NCBI RefSeq assembly: GCF_003160695.1
Contig: NZ_QGDD01000005.1
Location: forward strand, 62,001-126,000
Direction: 5' to 3'
Source: Nocardioides silvaticus
GTDB lineage: Bacteria; Actinomycetota; Actinomycetes; Propionibacteriales; Nocardioidaceae
DNA: 64,000 nt
In this document: positions 15,865 through 23,347 of the stretch, in pieces
Layout: each line of letters opens with the position of its first letter
Numbering within the stretch: the first letter of the stretch is position 1
Notes under the pieces: generated by a model
Database searches by the model: none
Seen by the model: only the letters and a program-made list of their open reading frames with translations
Told to the model about the DNA's origin: nothing
Translations under genes and position numbers: made by a program

Positions 15865-16619
15865 TGGCCAGGACGTCAACCGCACCGACCGCACCCCACG
15901 ACCCGAAGGTCGCGGCCGACGTGGAGGCCGTGATCGCCACCCTCGGCGGCATGGTGGAGGCGGCCTTCCACGTCGTCGACCAGATCGCGGGGCTGGTGGC
16001 GCGTCAGGTCGGCGGGCCCGGCGCACGGACCCGGGCCCGGCTGGCCGGGGTCGAGGATCTGGCCGGCAGCTACGTCGGCGACTCCCAGCACCCGGTGCGC
16101 GGCGCCGGCTTCGTCGCCGCCGTCGGCTTCCTCGTCGACCAACCGTGGTGGCTGGAGTGGTTCGCGGCGGGCGAGGACGGCCGTTCGCACCGGATGGTGA
16201 GCCAGACCGACCCCGACGGTGCGGGCTTCTACGACTACGAGTTCCTGCCGTGGTACGTCGTCCCGCGCGACACCGGGCACCGCCACGTCACCGGGCCCTA
16301 CATCGACTACGTCTGCACCGACGACTACAACATGACCTACACCGCCCCGGTCGTGCTCGAAGGCCGCTTCGCGGGGGTGGCCGGTGCCGACGTCGGTGTC
16401 CAGACCGCGGAGTCGATCCTGATGCCGTCCCTCCGCGCGGCATCGCGGCGCGTGGCCGTCGTCAACCAGCAGGGCCGCGTGGTCGCGAGCAACAGCGGCC
16501 GGCACCTCTGCGGGGACCTGGTCTCCGACGTCGACGTCCCCGCGCTGTGGGAGCGCCCGTCACCGGCACTGCACGTGCTCCCCGGGCTCCCGCTCGGCGT
16601 CCTGGAGCTCGGCTCCTAG
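15864..16619 (+). CDS. Soluble Cache-domain sensor protein
   Basis: A 251-residue protein containing a Cache ligand-binding domain (about residues 20-220) with no transmembrane segment, signal peptide or output domain. The family pattern is visible in the PWWLEWF segment, in FLPWYVVPRDTG, and in the block running from GPYIDYVCTDDYN to APVVLEGRFAGVAGADVG. The W, Y and D positions resemble those of amine-binding dCache domains. The ATG at 15864 overlaps the GntR stop by one base, with AAGGAG at the right distance; a GTG at 15861 is less well placed. Tight coupling to the regulator suggests that it binds the inducing amine and acts with or delivers ligand to the GntR protein. That role is inference. 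Confidence 0.75.
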   Translation: MARTSTAPTAPHDPKVAADVEAVIATLGGMVEAAFHVVDQIAGLVARQVGGPGARTRARLAGVEDLAGSYVGDSQHPVRGAGFVAAVGFLVDQPWWLEWFAAGEDGRSHRMVSQTDPDGAGFYDYEFLPWYVVPRDTGHRHVTGPYIDYVCTDDYNMTYTAPVVLEGRFAGVAGADVGVQTAESILMPSLRAASRRVAVVNQQGRVVASNSGRHLCGDLVSDVDVPALWERPSPALHVLPGLPLGVLELGS

Positions 16620-16644
16620 TCCGACCGCCGCGCTCGCCCTCCGG

Positions 16645-17115
16645 TCACCGCACCGGGTGGTGGCTGACGATCGAGAGCCGGTTGAAGGAGTTCATCATCA
16701 CCGCCGCCCAGGCGACGACCGCATAGGCCTCGTCCCCGAGCACCCGGCGGGCGGCGTCCTCGACCTCCTCGCGGACCGCGGGGGCGGGCAGCCGGGTGAC
16801 CACCTCGGCCAGCTCGAGCGCGGCGCTCTCGGCGTCGTCGAAGAGCGCGGTCTCCTGCCAGGTCTGGAGCACGGCGAGCCGGCGCGGGTCCTCGCCCAGC
16901 CGCAGCGCCTTCTTGCTGTGGACGTCGAGGCAGTAGGCGCAGCCGTTGATCTGGGAGACGCGGAGGTTGATCAGCTCGAGCAGGCTCTCGCTGAGCCCGG
17001 CGGCGTCGGCCGCAGCGCGGATCTGCTTCGAGGTGTCGGCCAGCTCGGCATAGATCTCTGGAACTGCCTTGTCGAGGTAGAGCGGTCCCTCGGCAGCTTC
17101 GGTCGTCGGGCTCAT
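16645..17115 (-). CDS. Carboxymuconolactone decarboxylase / AhpD-like peroxidase family protein
   Basis: A 156-residue all-helical protein of the AhpD-like fold. The thiol pair Cys59-x2-Cys62 and His66 in CAYCLDVH form the redox/proton-relay motif of alkylhydroperoxidase D-type members. The rest (LAVLQTWQETALFDDAESAAL and the C-terminal NSFNRLSI) is standard for this branch, which is distinct from true carboxymuconolactone decarboxylases that lack the cysteines. It probably acts as a small thiol peroxidase or reductase in the cytosol, possibly as an oligomer. It lies alone, convergent with the Cache gene. Confidence 0.88.
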   Translation of the reverse strand: MSPTTEAAEGPLYLDKAVPEIYAELADTSKQIRAAADAAGLSESLLELINLRVSQINGCAYCLDVHSKKALRLGEDPRRLAVLQTWQETALFDDAESAALELAEVVTRLPAPAVREEVEDAARRVLGDEAYAVVAWAAVMMNSFNRLSIVSHHPVR

Positions 17116-17136
17116 GCGGCGAGCCTAGGCGAAGCG

Positions 17137-17808
17137 TCAGAGGCGGCCGACGCCCTCGCTGATGAGCAGCTGGGCGCCGGTGTAGGTCGCCATCACCGCG
17201 CCCTCGATCCGCGGGTCGGGGTCGGTCAGCACGAACTTGCGGACGCCGAGGACCGAGTCGGAGGCGAGGAACGTCAGTGCGCCGGCCGCGATCAGCCGGC
17301 GCGCGGCCGGCCGTTCGGCGGCGTCGAGCCGGGTGGCGGCGACGACCATCGCGACCAGGGTGGCGGAGTACGTCGCGACCACGGGCGCGACGCCGTCGCG
17401 CCGGGACCGCCAGGCCATCAGCGGTGCGCTCGTCGCCCAGAGCGCCAGCAGCGCGCGGGACCGCGGGTCCTGCGCGAGCGTCGGCTCCTGGCGGCGGCGC
17501 GGCACGAACGCTGCGAGGTAGGCGAGGTGGCCGAGGCCGAAACCGGTGGTGCCGACGACGAACGGCTTGCGCTCCTCGCTGAGCAGGCCGACGTCGCCGA
17601 CCCAGCCGCCTGCCTGCGCCGCCAGCACCGGGAGCCGCGCGGACGACGAGCCGGGCGTGGCCGCGAGCGAGGCGGCCAGGGTCGGCATCAGCAGCGGCTT
17701 GGTGACGAACCGCGCCTTGTGCGCGGCGGGGCGGGACGACATCGAGAGCGCGGTGTCGACCACCGCGAGGGCGCCGTACGCCGCCTTGAGCCGGGTCGCG
17801 AGGGACAT
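17137..17808 (-). CDS. YhhN-family membrane protein (lysoplasmalogenase-like)
   Basis: A 223-residue polytopic membrane protein with about seven or eight hydrophobic helices. It matches the YhhN/TMEM86 family, whose characterised members hydrolyse lysoplasmalogens. The conserved KPLLMPTLAASL segment follows the first helix, a second conserved acidic position is in VGDVGLL, and FGLGHLAYLAAF carries the conserved His. These acidic and His residues are thought to form the active site. Actinobacteria rarely make plasmalogens, so the true substrate may be another lysolipid. It is the gene between the AhpD-like protein and the heptad-repeat protein, all on the minus strand. Confidence 0.82.
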   Translation of the reverse strand: MSLATRLKAAYGALAVVDTALSMSSRPAAHKARFVTKPLLMPTLAASLAATPGSSSARLPVLAAQAGGWVGDVGLLSEERKPFVVGTTGFGLGHLAYLAAFVPRRRQEPTLAQDPRSRALLALWATSAPLMAWRSRRDGVAPVVATYSATLVAMVVAATRLDAAERPAARRLIAAGALTFLASDSVLGVRKFVLTDPDPRIEGAVMATYTGAQLLISEGVGRL

Positions 17809-17832
17809 GACCGGACGGTAGCGGGTGCCGAC

Positions 17833-18105
17833 CTACCTCTTCCCGACGACCGCGGCGTGGACCTCCTCCAGCATCGCCTTGAGCTCGGGCAGCTGCTTGA
17901 CGAGCGCGATCTCTTCGGCCAGCTCGGTGAGCAGGCCCTGCACCTGGGCGAGGACCTCCTTGGTCTCGGCCAGCGTCGTGTCGGCGCTGCCGAGCGTCCC
18001 CTCGACCGTGGTCAGGGTGCCGCCGACGGTCACGAGCGTCTCGTTCGCGCTCTCCAGCGTCTTGTCGGCCTTCTTCAGGATCTGGCCGACCGGGTTCAGC
18101 GCCAT
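17833..18105 (-). CDS. Small heptad-repeat (coiled-coil) protein, function unknown
   Basis: A 90-residue protein whose centre, residues 16-64, consists of seven uninterrupted 7-residue units: TLESANE, TLVTVGG, TLTTVEG, TLGSADT, TLAETKE, VLAQVQG, LLTELAE. Leucine at the second place and an aliphatic or alanine residue at the fifth make a clear a/d heptad pattern, predicting a helical bundle or coiled coil. There is no signal peptide or membrane helix. The ATG at 18105 has GAGAGGA upstream. It lies 47 bp downstream of the aspartoacylase-like gene on the same strand. I do not recognise a family; a membrane-surface or scaffolding role is possible but unsupported. Confidence 0.75.
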   Translation of the reverse strand: MALNPVGQILKKADKTLESANETLVTVGGTLTTVEGTLGSADTTLAETKEVLAQVQGLLTELAEEIALVKQLPELKAMLEEVHAAVVGKR

Positions 18106-18152
18106 GTCGGCGTCCTCTCGATCGTTGGCTGGGGGGTGGCAGACAGCATTGC

Positions 18153-19118
18153 TCAGTGGTCCGCCGGCTCCACGGACGCGATGTGGACGAGAGCGTCGCC
18201 GGCGTTGACGATCGGCGCGCGGGTGAGGCCGACGACGATGCCGGAGCGGTCCGCGCGGACCAGGCGGACCCGGCGGCCGAACGTGTCGGAGAGTCCGCCG
18301 AGCCGGTCGCCGGCGGCGACCACGTCGCCCAGCTTGGTCTCGAGCTTGAGGATCCCGGTGCCGCGGGCGCGGACCCAGCCGGTGCTGCGCGACTCGAGGG
18401 TCGGTCCGGGTTCGTCGTCCGGGTCCGGGTCGATCATCCCGAGGAACGCGAGCACCCGGCGGATGCCGACGACGCCGGTCGCGATCGGCTCGTCGTCGAA
18501 GCGGAGCGCCTCCCCCGCCTCGTAGAGCAGCACCTTGGCGCCGACGTCGAGCGCCGCCTGGCGCAGCGAGCCGTCCCGGAGCCGCGCGTGCACCATCACC
18601 GGCGCTCCGAACGCCTCCGCCAGCGCGCGCGTGCGCGGGTCGTCGAGGTCGGCCCGGATCTGCGGCAGGTTGGCGCGCTTGTCGGCCGCGGTGTGCAGGT
18701 CGACGCCGACCTCGCACTTCGCGACCACCTCGGTCATGAAGAGGTGCGCGATCCGGCTGGCGAGCGAGCCGCGCGGGGATCCGGGGAACGAGCGGTTGAG
18801 GTCGCGACGGTCGGGCAGGTAGCGGTCGCCGGCCATGAAGCCGAGCACGTTGACGACCGGTACGGCGACCAGCGTGCCCCGGAACTCCTTGGGCTGCAGG
18901 GTCGCGATCAGCTCGCGGATCACCTCGACGCCGATGACCTCGTCGCCGTGGATGGCGCCGCTGACCCACACCGTCGGGCCGTCCTCGCGACCGTGGACGA
19001 CCCGGACCGGGAGGCTGACGTCACCGCCGGTGACCAGCCGGGTGATCGGCAGCTCGACGTCGCGAGCGGCGCCGGCGCGCACCCGGACGCTGCCGATCGC
19101 GAAGGACTCGCGCACCAT
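18153..19118 (-). CDS. Succinylglutamate desuccinylase / aspartoacylase family zinc carboxypeptidase-like protein
   Basis: A 321-residue AstE/AspA-type protein. The zinc-binding motif HxxE is in GAIHGDEVIG, the catalytic Arg-Asn pair in RDLNRSFPG, and the third metal ligand His in VGVDLHT. The last about 90 residues form a lipoyl-like beta domain (GTGILKLETKLGDVVAAGDRLGGL), as in the AstE-like proteins that occur beside RimK ligases. It overlaps the RimK-type protease gene by one base (TGATG). Hydrolysis of an N-acyl or amide bond on a glutamate-containing substrate is likely from the family; the actual substrate is unknown. Confidence 0.88.
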   Translation of the reverse strand: MVRESFAIGSVRVRAGAARDVELPITRLVTGGDVSLPVRVVHGREDGPTVWVSGAIHGDEVIGVEVIRELIATLQPKEFRGTLVAVPVVNVLGFMAGDRYLPDRRDLNRSFPGSPRGSLASRIAHLFMTEVVAKCEVGVDLHTAADKRANLPQIRADLDDPRTRALAEAFGAPVMVHARLRDGSLRQAALDVGAKVLLYEAGEALRFDDEPIATGVVGIRRVLAFLGMIDPDPDDEPGPTLESRSTGWVRARGTGILKLETKLGDVVAAGDRLGGLSDTFGRRVRLVRADRSGIVVGLTRAPIVNAGDALVHIASVEPADH

Positions 19119-19615
19119 CAGGCGTCGTCCTCGCCGCGGCCGCGGTTGCGCCGCCGGACGACCCGCTCGGGCCGGCCGCCGAGGTAGGACCGGCGGGGGT
19201 CGACGACGAAGCCCTGCCGCAGCGCCTCGCGCCCGACCAGCAGCCGGAACCCCATCTCGTCGCGGCGGGTGAGGGTGAGCTCGGTGGTGACGCGGCGCAG
19301 GCCGATCCGGATCGCGACGAGCACGACGTACCGCTCCTCGACGTGGCCCGACGAGCTGCGCACGGAGCGCACGTCGTGGACCGGGAGCTCGGCGGTGATC
19401 GAGTCGGCGGCGCTGCGCTGCCAGGGGTGGATGGAGAACCGGACCCACGGCGCGCCGTCGCGCTCGAACGGCTCGAGGTCGAACGCATGAAGCGCAGAGG
19501 TTCGGGCACCGGTGTCGAGCTTGGCCTTGATCCACTCGACCCCCAGCTCGGGGAGGCTCACCCACTCGCGCCACCCGGCGACGCTGGTTAGATGGGATCT
19601 CGGCACGACCCCCAT
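19118..19615 (-). CDS. RimK-associated ATP-dependent zinc protease-like protein (RimB type)
   Basis: A 165-residue protein of the small retropepsin-like family that accompanies RimK glutamate ligases. The hallmark is AKLDTGARTSALHAF, in which DTGA matches the aspartic-protease motif, followed by HDVRSVRSSSGHVEERYVV and the closing GREALRQGFVVDPRRSYLGG. The start ATG at 19615 gives the usual length, with VAGWREWVSLPELGV immediately after. It is divergent from rimK across 60 bp and coupled to the aspartoacylase-like gene. In pseudomonads the relative RimB tunes RimK-dependent glutamation, and a similar trimming role is inferred here. Confidence 0.88.
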   Translation of the reverse strand: MGVVPRSHLTSVAGWREWVSLPELGVEWIKAKLDTGARTSALHAFDLEPFERDGAPWVRFSIHPWQRSAADSITAELPVHDVRSVRSSSGHVEERYVVLVAIRIGLRRVTTELTLTRRDEMGFRLLVGREALRQGFVVDPRRSYLGGRPERVVRRRNRGRGEDDA

Positions 19616-19675
19616 CCAAGCAGGCCGCACCCACCCGGGTCGGCACCTTCCGTCCCCCGACCGGTCAGGCACTAC

Positions 19676-20866
19676 GTGAAGCTGGCGATCCTCTCGCGCG
19701 CCCCGCGCAGCTACAGCACGCAGCGGCTGCGGACCGCCGCGCTCGACCGTGGCCACACGGTGAAGGTCCTCAACACGCTGCGGTTCGGCATCGACCTGTC
19801 CGGGGACGAGCCGGACCTCCAGTTCCGGGGACGGCCGCTGTCGTCGTACGACGCCGTGCTGCCGCGGATCGGCAACTCGATCACCTACTACGGCACCGCG
19901 GTGGTGCGGCAGTTCGAGCAGATGGACGTCTACACGCCCAACACCGCCGGCGGCATCACCAACTCCCGCGACAAGCTGCGCGCGACCCAGATCCTGTCGC
20001 GGCACGGGGTGGCGATGCCGGCGACGACGTTCGTGCGCGACCGCGCCGACGTGATCCCCGCGATCGAGCGGGTCGGCGGTGCGCCGGTCGTGATCAAGCT
20101 GCTGGAGGGCACCCAGGGCATCGGCGTGATCCTGGCGCCGACGATCAAGGTCGCCGAGGCGATCATCGAGACCCTGCAGAGCACCCGGCAGAACGTGCTG
20201 ATCCAGCGGTTCGTCAAGGAGAGCAAGGGCCGCGACATCCGCGCCCTCGTCGTCGGAGACCGGGTGGTGGCGGCGATGCGGCGGTCCGCGCAGGGCGACG
20301 AGTTCCGCTCCAACGTGCACCGCGGCGGCAGCGTGGAGCGGGTCGAGCTCGACGAGGAGTACGAGCAGGTCGCCGTCCGCGCCGCCCAGATCATGGGCCT
20401 CAAGGTCGCCGGCGTCGACATGCTCGAGGGCCGGAAGGGGCCGCTGGTGATGGAGGTCAACTCCTCCCCCGGCCTGGAGGGCATCGAGACCGCGACCAAG
20501 CTCGACGTCGCCGGCGCGATCATCGACTACATCGACAACCAGGTCGCGTTCCCGCACATCGACGTCCGCGAGCGGCTCAGCGTGTCGACCGGCTACGGCG
20601 TCGCGGAGATCGTCGTGCACGGCGACGCGGACCTGGTCGGCCGGCCGCTCGGCGACTCCGGCCTCAGCGAGCGCGACATCACCGTCCTCACGCTGCACCG
20701 CGGCGTGCAGGTCATCCCGAACCCGCGGCCGCGGCACGTCCTCGAGGACGGCGACCGGCTGCTGTGCTGGGGGAAGCTTGAGGAGATGCGGTCGATGATC
20801 CCCGAGCGCCCGAAGCGGCGTTCACGGGTCAAGAAGCTGCCGAAGAACCCCATCCACGACGACTAG
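19676..20866 (+). CDS. rimK: RimK-family alpha-L-glutamate ligase with C-terminal TrkA-C (RCK_C) domain
   Basis: A 396-residue ATP-grasp ligase. The N-terminus KLAILSRAPRSYSTQRL is the RimK pre-ATP-grasp signature; ATP-grasp elements include PVVIKLLEGTQGIGV, VLIQRFVKES, and the metal-binding MEVNSSPGLEGIE. RimK enzymes add glutamates to the C-terminus of ribosomal protein S6 or to other acceptors. After residue 305 an extra domain runs from GYGVAEIVVHGDADLVG to ILCW-like DRLLCWGKLEEM, with the TrkA-C/RCK_C pattern that usually binds a small ligand. The GTG at 19676 was chosen because it is followed at once by the conserved KLAIL; the frame is open further upstream. It is divergent from the protease/aspartoacylase pair. 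Confidence 0.92.
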   Translation: MKLAILSRAPRSYSTQRLRTAALDRGHTVKVLNTLRFGIDLSGDEPDLQFRGRPLSSYDAVLPRIGNSITYYGTAVVRQFEQMDVYTPNTAGGITNSRDKLRATQILSRHGVAMPATTFVRDRADVIPAIERVGGAPVVIKLLEGTQGIGVILAPTIKVAEAIIETLQSTRQNVLIQRFVKESKGRDIRALVVGDRVVAAMRRSAQGDEFRSNVHRGGSVERVELDEEYEQVAVRAAQIMGLKVAGVDMLEGRKGPLVMEVNSSPGLEGIETATKLDVAGAIIDYIDNQVAFPHIDVRERLSVSTGYGVAEIVVHGDADLVGRPLGDSGLSERDITVLTLHRGVQVIPNPRPRHVLEDGDRLLCWGKLEEMRSMIPERPKRRSRVKKLPKNPIHDD

Positions 20867-20875
20867 CCTTTCTCG

Positions 20876-22105
20876 GTGCCCGCACCGCTCCCCGAGGTCG
20901 ACCAGGCGCCGTCGTACGCCGAGGTCTCGCTGCGGCGGCGCTGGGCCATGCTCGCCGTCGGCACGGCGGCGCAGGCCTCGTCCGCGACGACGGTGCACGG
21001 GCCCGCGTTCCTGATCCCGGTGCTCCACGACCGCGAGGGGATGTCGCTCGCGGAGGCCGGCCTCGTCGCCGCCGCCCCGATGGCCGGCCTCATGTTCACG
21101 CTGGTGCTGTGGGGGCTGGTGGTGGACCGTCGTGGCGAGCGGTTCGCGCTGATGACCGGGATGAGCGGCGTGGTCGCCGGCGGACTCGCGGCGGTCCTGG
21201 TCGACGGGCCGTGGCAGGTGGCGGCCGCACTCTTCTTCGCGGGCGCCTGCTCGGCCGCGACCAACGCCGCGTCCGGGCGGATCGTGGTCGGCTGGTTCCC
21301 GCCGGAGCGCCGCGGGCTCGCCATGGGCATCCGCCAGTGCGCGCAGCCGCTCGGCGTGGGGCTCGGCGCGCTGACGATGGCCTTCCTGGCCGACGCCCAC
21401 GGGATCGCCGCCGCACTGTGGGTGCCGCTGGTCGCGGCCGCCGTCGCGCTCGTGCTCGTCGTGCTGCTGGTGATCGACCCGCCCCGGCCCCCGGCCACCG
21501 AGCGCGCCGGAGCTCCCAACCCCTACCGCGCCGACCGCTACCTCGCGCGCATCCACTCCACCTCGATGCTGCTGGTCGTGCCGCAGTTCGTGGTGTGGAC
21601 CTTCGGCCTCACCTGGTTGGTCGACGAGCTGGGGTGGGCGGCGGGCTTCGCGGGCATCGTCGTCGCCGGCACCCAGCTGCTCGGCGCGGTCGGACGGATC
21701 GGCGCCGGCCACCTCTCCGACCTGGTGCGCAGCCGGACCCGGCCCATGCAGTGGATCGCCTGGGCGGCTGCGGCGACCATGCTCGCGCTCGGCGTCGCGG
21801 CGGCGGGATCGGGCCCGGTCGTCGTCGCGATCGCCGTCGCGCTGCTCGTCGTCGCCTCCACCGTGACCGTCGCCGACAACGGGCTGGCCTACGCCGCCGT
21901 CGCCGAGCGCGCCGGCGCCTTCTGGTCCGGCCGCGCGCTGGGCATCCAGAACACCGGGCAGTACGTCGTCGCGGCCGCCGTACCCCCCGTCGCCGGTGCC
22001 GCGATCACCGCCTGGGGCTACGGTGTCGCCTTCGGCCTCGCCGCCGGCTTCGGGCTGGTCGCCGCCGCGGTGGTGCCCGTCGCGGGAGAGCGGCCGCTGA
22101 CGTGA
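20876..22105 (+). CDS. MFS transporter
   Basis: A 409-residue major facilitator protein with twelve predicted helices. The loop 2-3 motif is in WGLVVDRRGERFALM, the repeat in the second half is around GRIGAGHLSDLVRSRTRP, and the central cytoplasmic loop is near ATERAGAPNPYRADRY. Translation starts at GTG 20876, nine bp after the rimK stop, so it may be cotranscribed with rimK. Its stop overlaps the GTG start of the GH25 lipoprotein by 4 bp. The substrate cannot be predicted. Confidence 0.9.
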   Translation: MPAPLPEVDQAPSYAEVSLRRRWAMLAVGTAAQASSATTVHGPAFLIPVLHDREGMSLAEAGLVAAAPMAGLMFTLVLWGLVVDRRGERFALMTGMSGVVAGGLAAVLVDGPWQVAAALFFAGACSAATNAASGRIVVGWFPPERRGLAMGIRQCAQPLGVGLGALTMAFLADAHGIAAALWVPLVAAAVALVLVVLLVIDPPRPPATERAGAPNPYRADRYLARIHSTSMLLVVPQFVVWTFGLTWLVDELGWAAGFAGIVVAGTQLLGAVGRIGAGHLSDLVRSRTRPMQWIAWAAAATMLALGVAAAGSGPVVVAIAVALLVVASTVTVADNGLAYAAVAERAGAFWSGRALGIQNTGQYVVAAAVPPVAGAAITAWGYGVAFGLAAGFGLVAAAVVPVAGERPLT

Positions 22106-22884
22106 GGCTCCGCGGCGTCCTGCTCGCCACGGTGCTCGCGCTCACCGCCTGCTCGGCCGGCGACGAGCAGCCGGGGCCGGCAACGCAGAGCGCCGCGTCG
22201 TCGACGACGGCCACGCCGCCCGTCCCGACGACCGCCACGTCGACCCGCGCATCGTCAGCACCACCGCCGGCGCCCTCGCCTCGCACGCGACGGGTGCGAC
22301 ACCTGGGCATCGACGCCTCCCACCACCAAGGGGCCATCGACTGGCAGGCGGTGGCCGGCGACGGGATCTCCTTCGCCTACCTCAAGGCGACCGAAGGGAC
22401 CTCGTACACCGACCCCACGTTCGCCCGGCATCGCGCGGAGGCGTTGGACCTCGGGCTGCGCGTGGGCGGGTACCACTACTTCCAGCTGTGCTCGTCCGGT
22501 GCCGAGCAGGCTGCCCACTTCGCGGCGGTGCTCGGCGATCTCCGCGCAGGCAACCTCCTGCCGGGCGCGGTCGACCTCGAGCTGGCGGGAAGCTGCCCGA
22601 GGCCGCCTCCTCGCGACGTGCTCCTCACCGAGGTGCGGACCTTCCTCGACGAGGTCGAGGCGGCGACCGGGAAGCAGCCGGTCGTGTACCTGTTCCCTGA
22701 GCTCGAGGCGCGGTACGGCTTCGCCGACGAGCTCGGTGACCACCGGCAGTGGGTCCGGAGCCTGGACGGGCGACCCGACCGGGCCTGGTGGATCTGGCAG
22801 CGGACCGACAGCGGCACCGTCGCCGGCATCGCCGGCCCGGTCGACGTCAACGTGATGTGGAGCCGCGAGGTCCCCGCGCGCTGA
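22102..22884 (+). CDS. Glycoside hydrolase family 25 (muramidase) lipoprotein
   Basis: A 260-residue exported protein. The signal ends in a lipobox, LTACS, so the mature protein is probably lipid-anchored, followed by a Ser/Thr/Pro-rich tether of about 45 residues. The catalytic domain starts with HLGIDASHHQGAIDW, where the Asp of GID is expected to be catalytic, continues with AYLKATEG, GGYHYF and AVDLEL (the DxE pair), and ends with DVNVM. These are the GH25 lysozyme-type hallmarks, so peptidoglycan hydrolysis at the cell surface is likely. The start is GTG 22102, overlapping the MFS stop by 4 bp. Confidence 0.9.
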   Translation: MRLRGVLLATVLALTACSAGDEQPGPATQSAASSTTATPPVPTTATSTRASSAPPPAPSPRTRRVRHLGIDASHHQGAIDWQAVAGDGISFAYLKATEGTSYTDPTFARHRAEALDLGLRVGGYHYFQLCSSGAEQAAHFAAVLGDLRAGNLLPGAVDLELAGSCPRPPPRDVLLTEVRTFLDEVEAATGKQPVVYLFPELEARYGFADELGDHRQWVRSLDGRPDRAWWIWQRTDSGTVAGIAGPVDVNVMWSREVPAR

Positions 22885-22939
22885 TCGTCCCCGGGAACGA
22901 CTTCCGGAATAGCACCCGCCGTGCGACCGTTGGCCCATC

Positions 22940-23284
22940 ATGGCAACGATCGACCTCACCTCCTCGACCTTCGAGCAGACCGTGCTCGAGAACGACGTCG
23001 TCCTCGTGGACTTCTGGGCGTCCTGGTGCGGTCCGTGCCGGATGTTCGCCCCCATCTACGAGAAGGCCTCCGAGGCCAACCCCGACCTGGTCTTCGCCTC
23101 GATCAACACCGAGGAGGAGCAGGCGTTGTCGCAGGCCGCGCAGGTCACCTCGATCCCCACGCTGATGGCCTTCAAGAAGGGCCAGCTCGTGTTCCGCCAG
23201 GCCGGCGCGCTGCCGGCCCCCGCGCTCGACCAGCTGATCGAGGCGGTCCGGGCGCACGACGTCGAGGCGCCGGCAGCCGAGTAG
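22940..23284 (+). CDS. Thioredoxin
   Basis: A 114-residue single-domain thioredoxin. The redox site WCGPC has cysteines at positions 30 and 33, and the cis-proline is in TSIPTLMAF. It has no signal peptide, so it acts in the cytosol as a disulfide reductant. The sequence is close to the actinobacterial TrxA/TrxC branch, but no reductase is adjacent. It stands alone between the GH25 and MFS genes, 55 bp downstream of the former. Confidence 0.95.
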   Translation: MATIDLTSSTFEQTVLENDVVLVDFWASWCGPCRMFAPIYEKASEANPDLVFASINTEEEQALSQAAQVTSIPTLMAFKKGQLVFRQAGALPAPALDQLIEAVRAHDVEAPAAE

Positions 23285-23347
23285 GCCCCACCGCCCAGAC
23301 CACCCAGCGATTCGGCCGATGTCGGTGGGCGGCTGCACGATGTCCGG

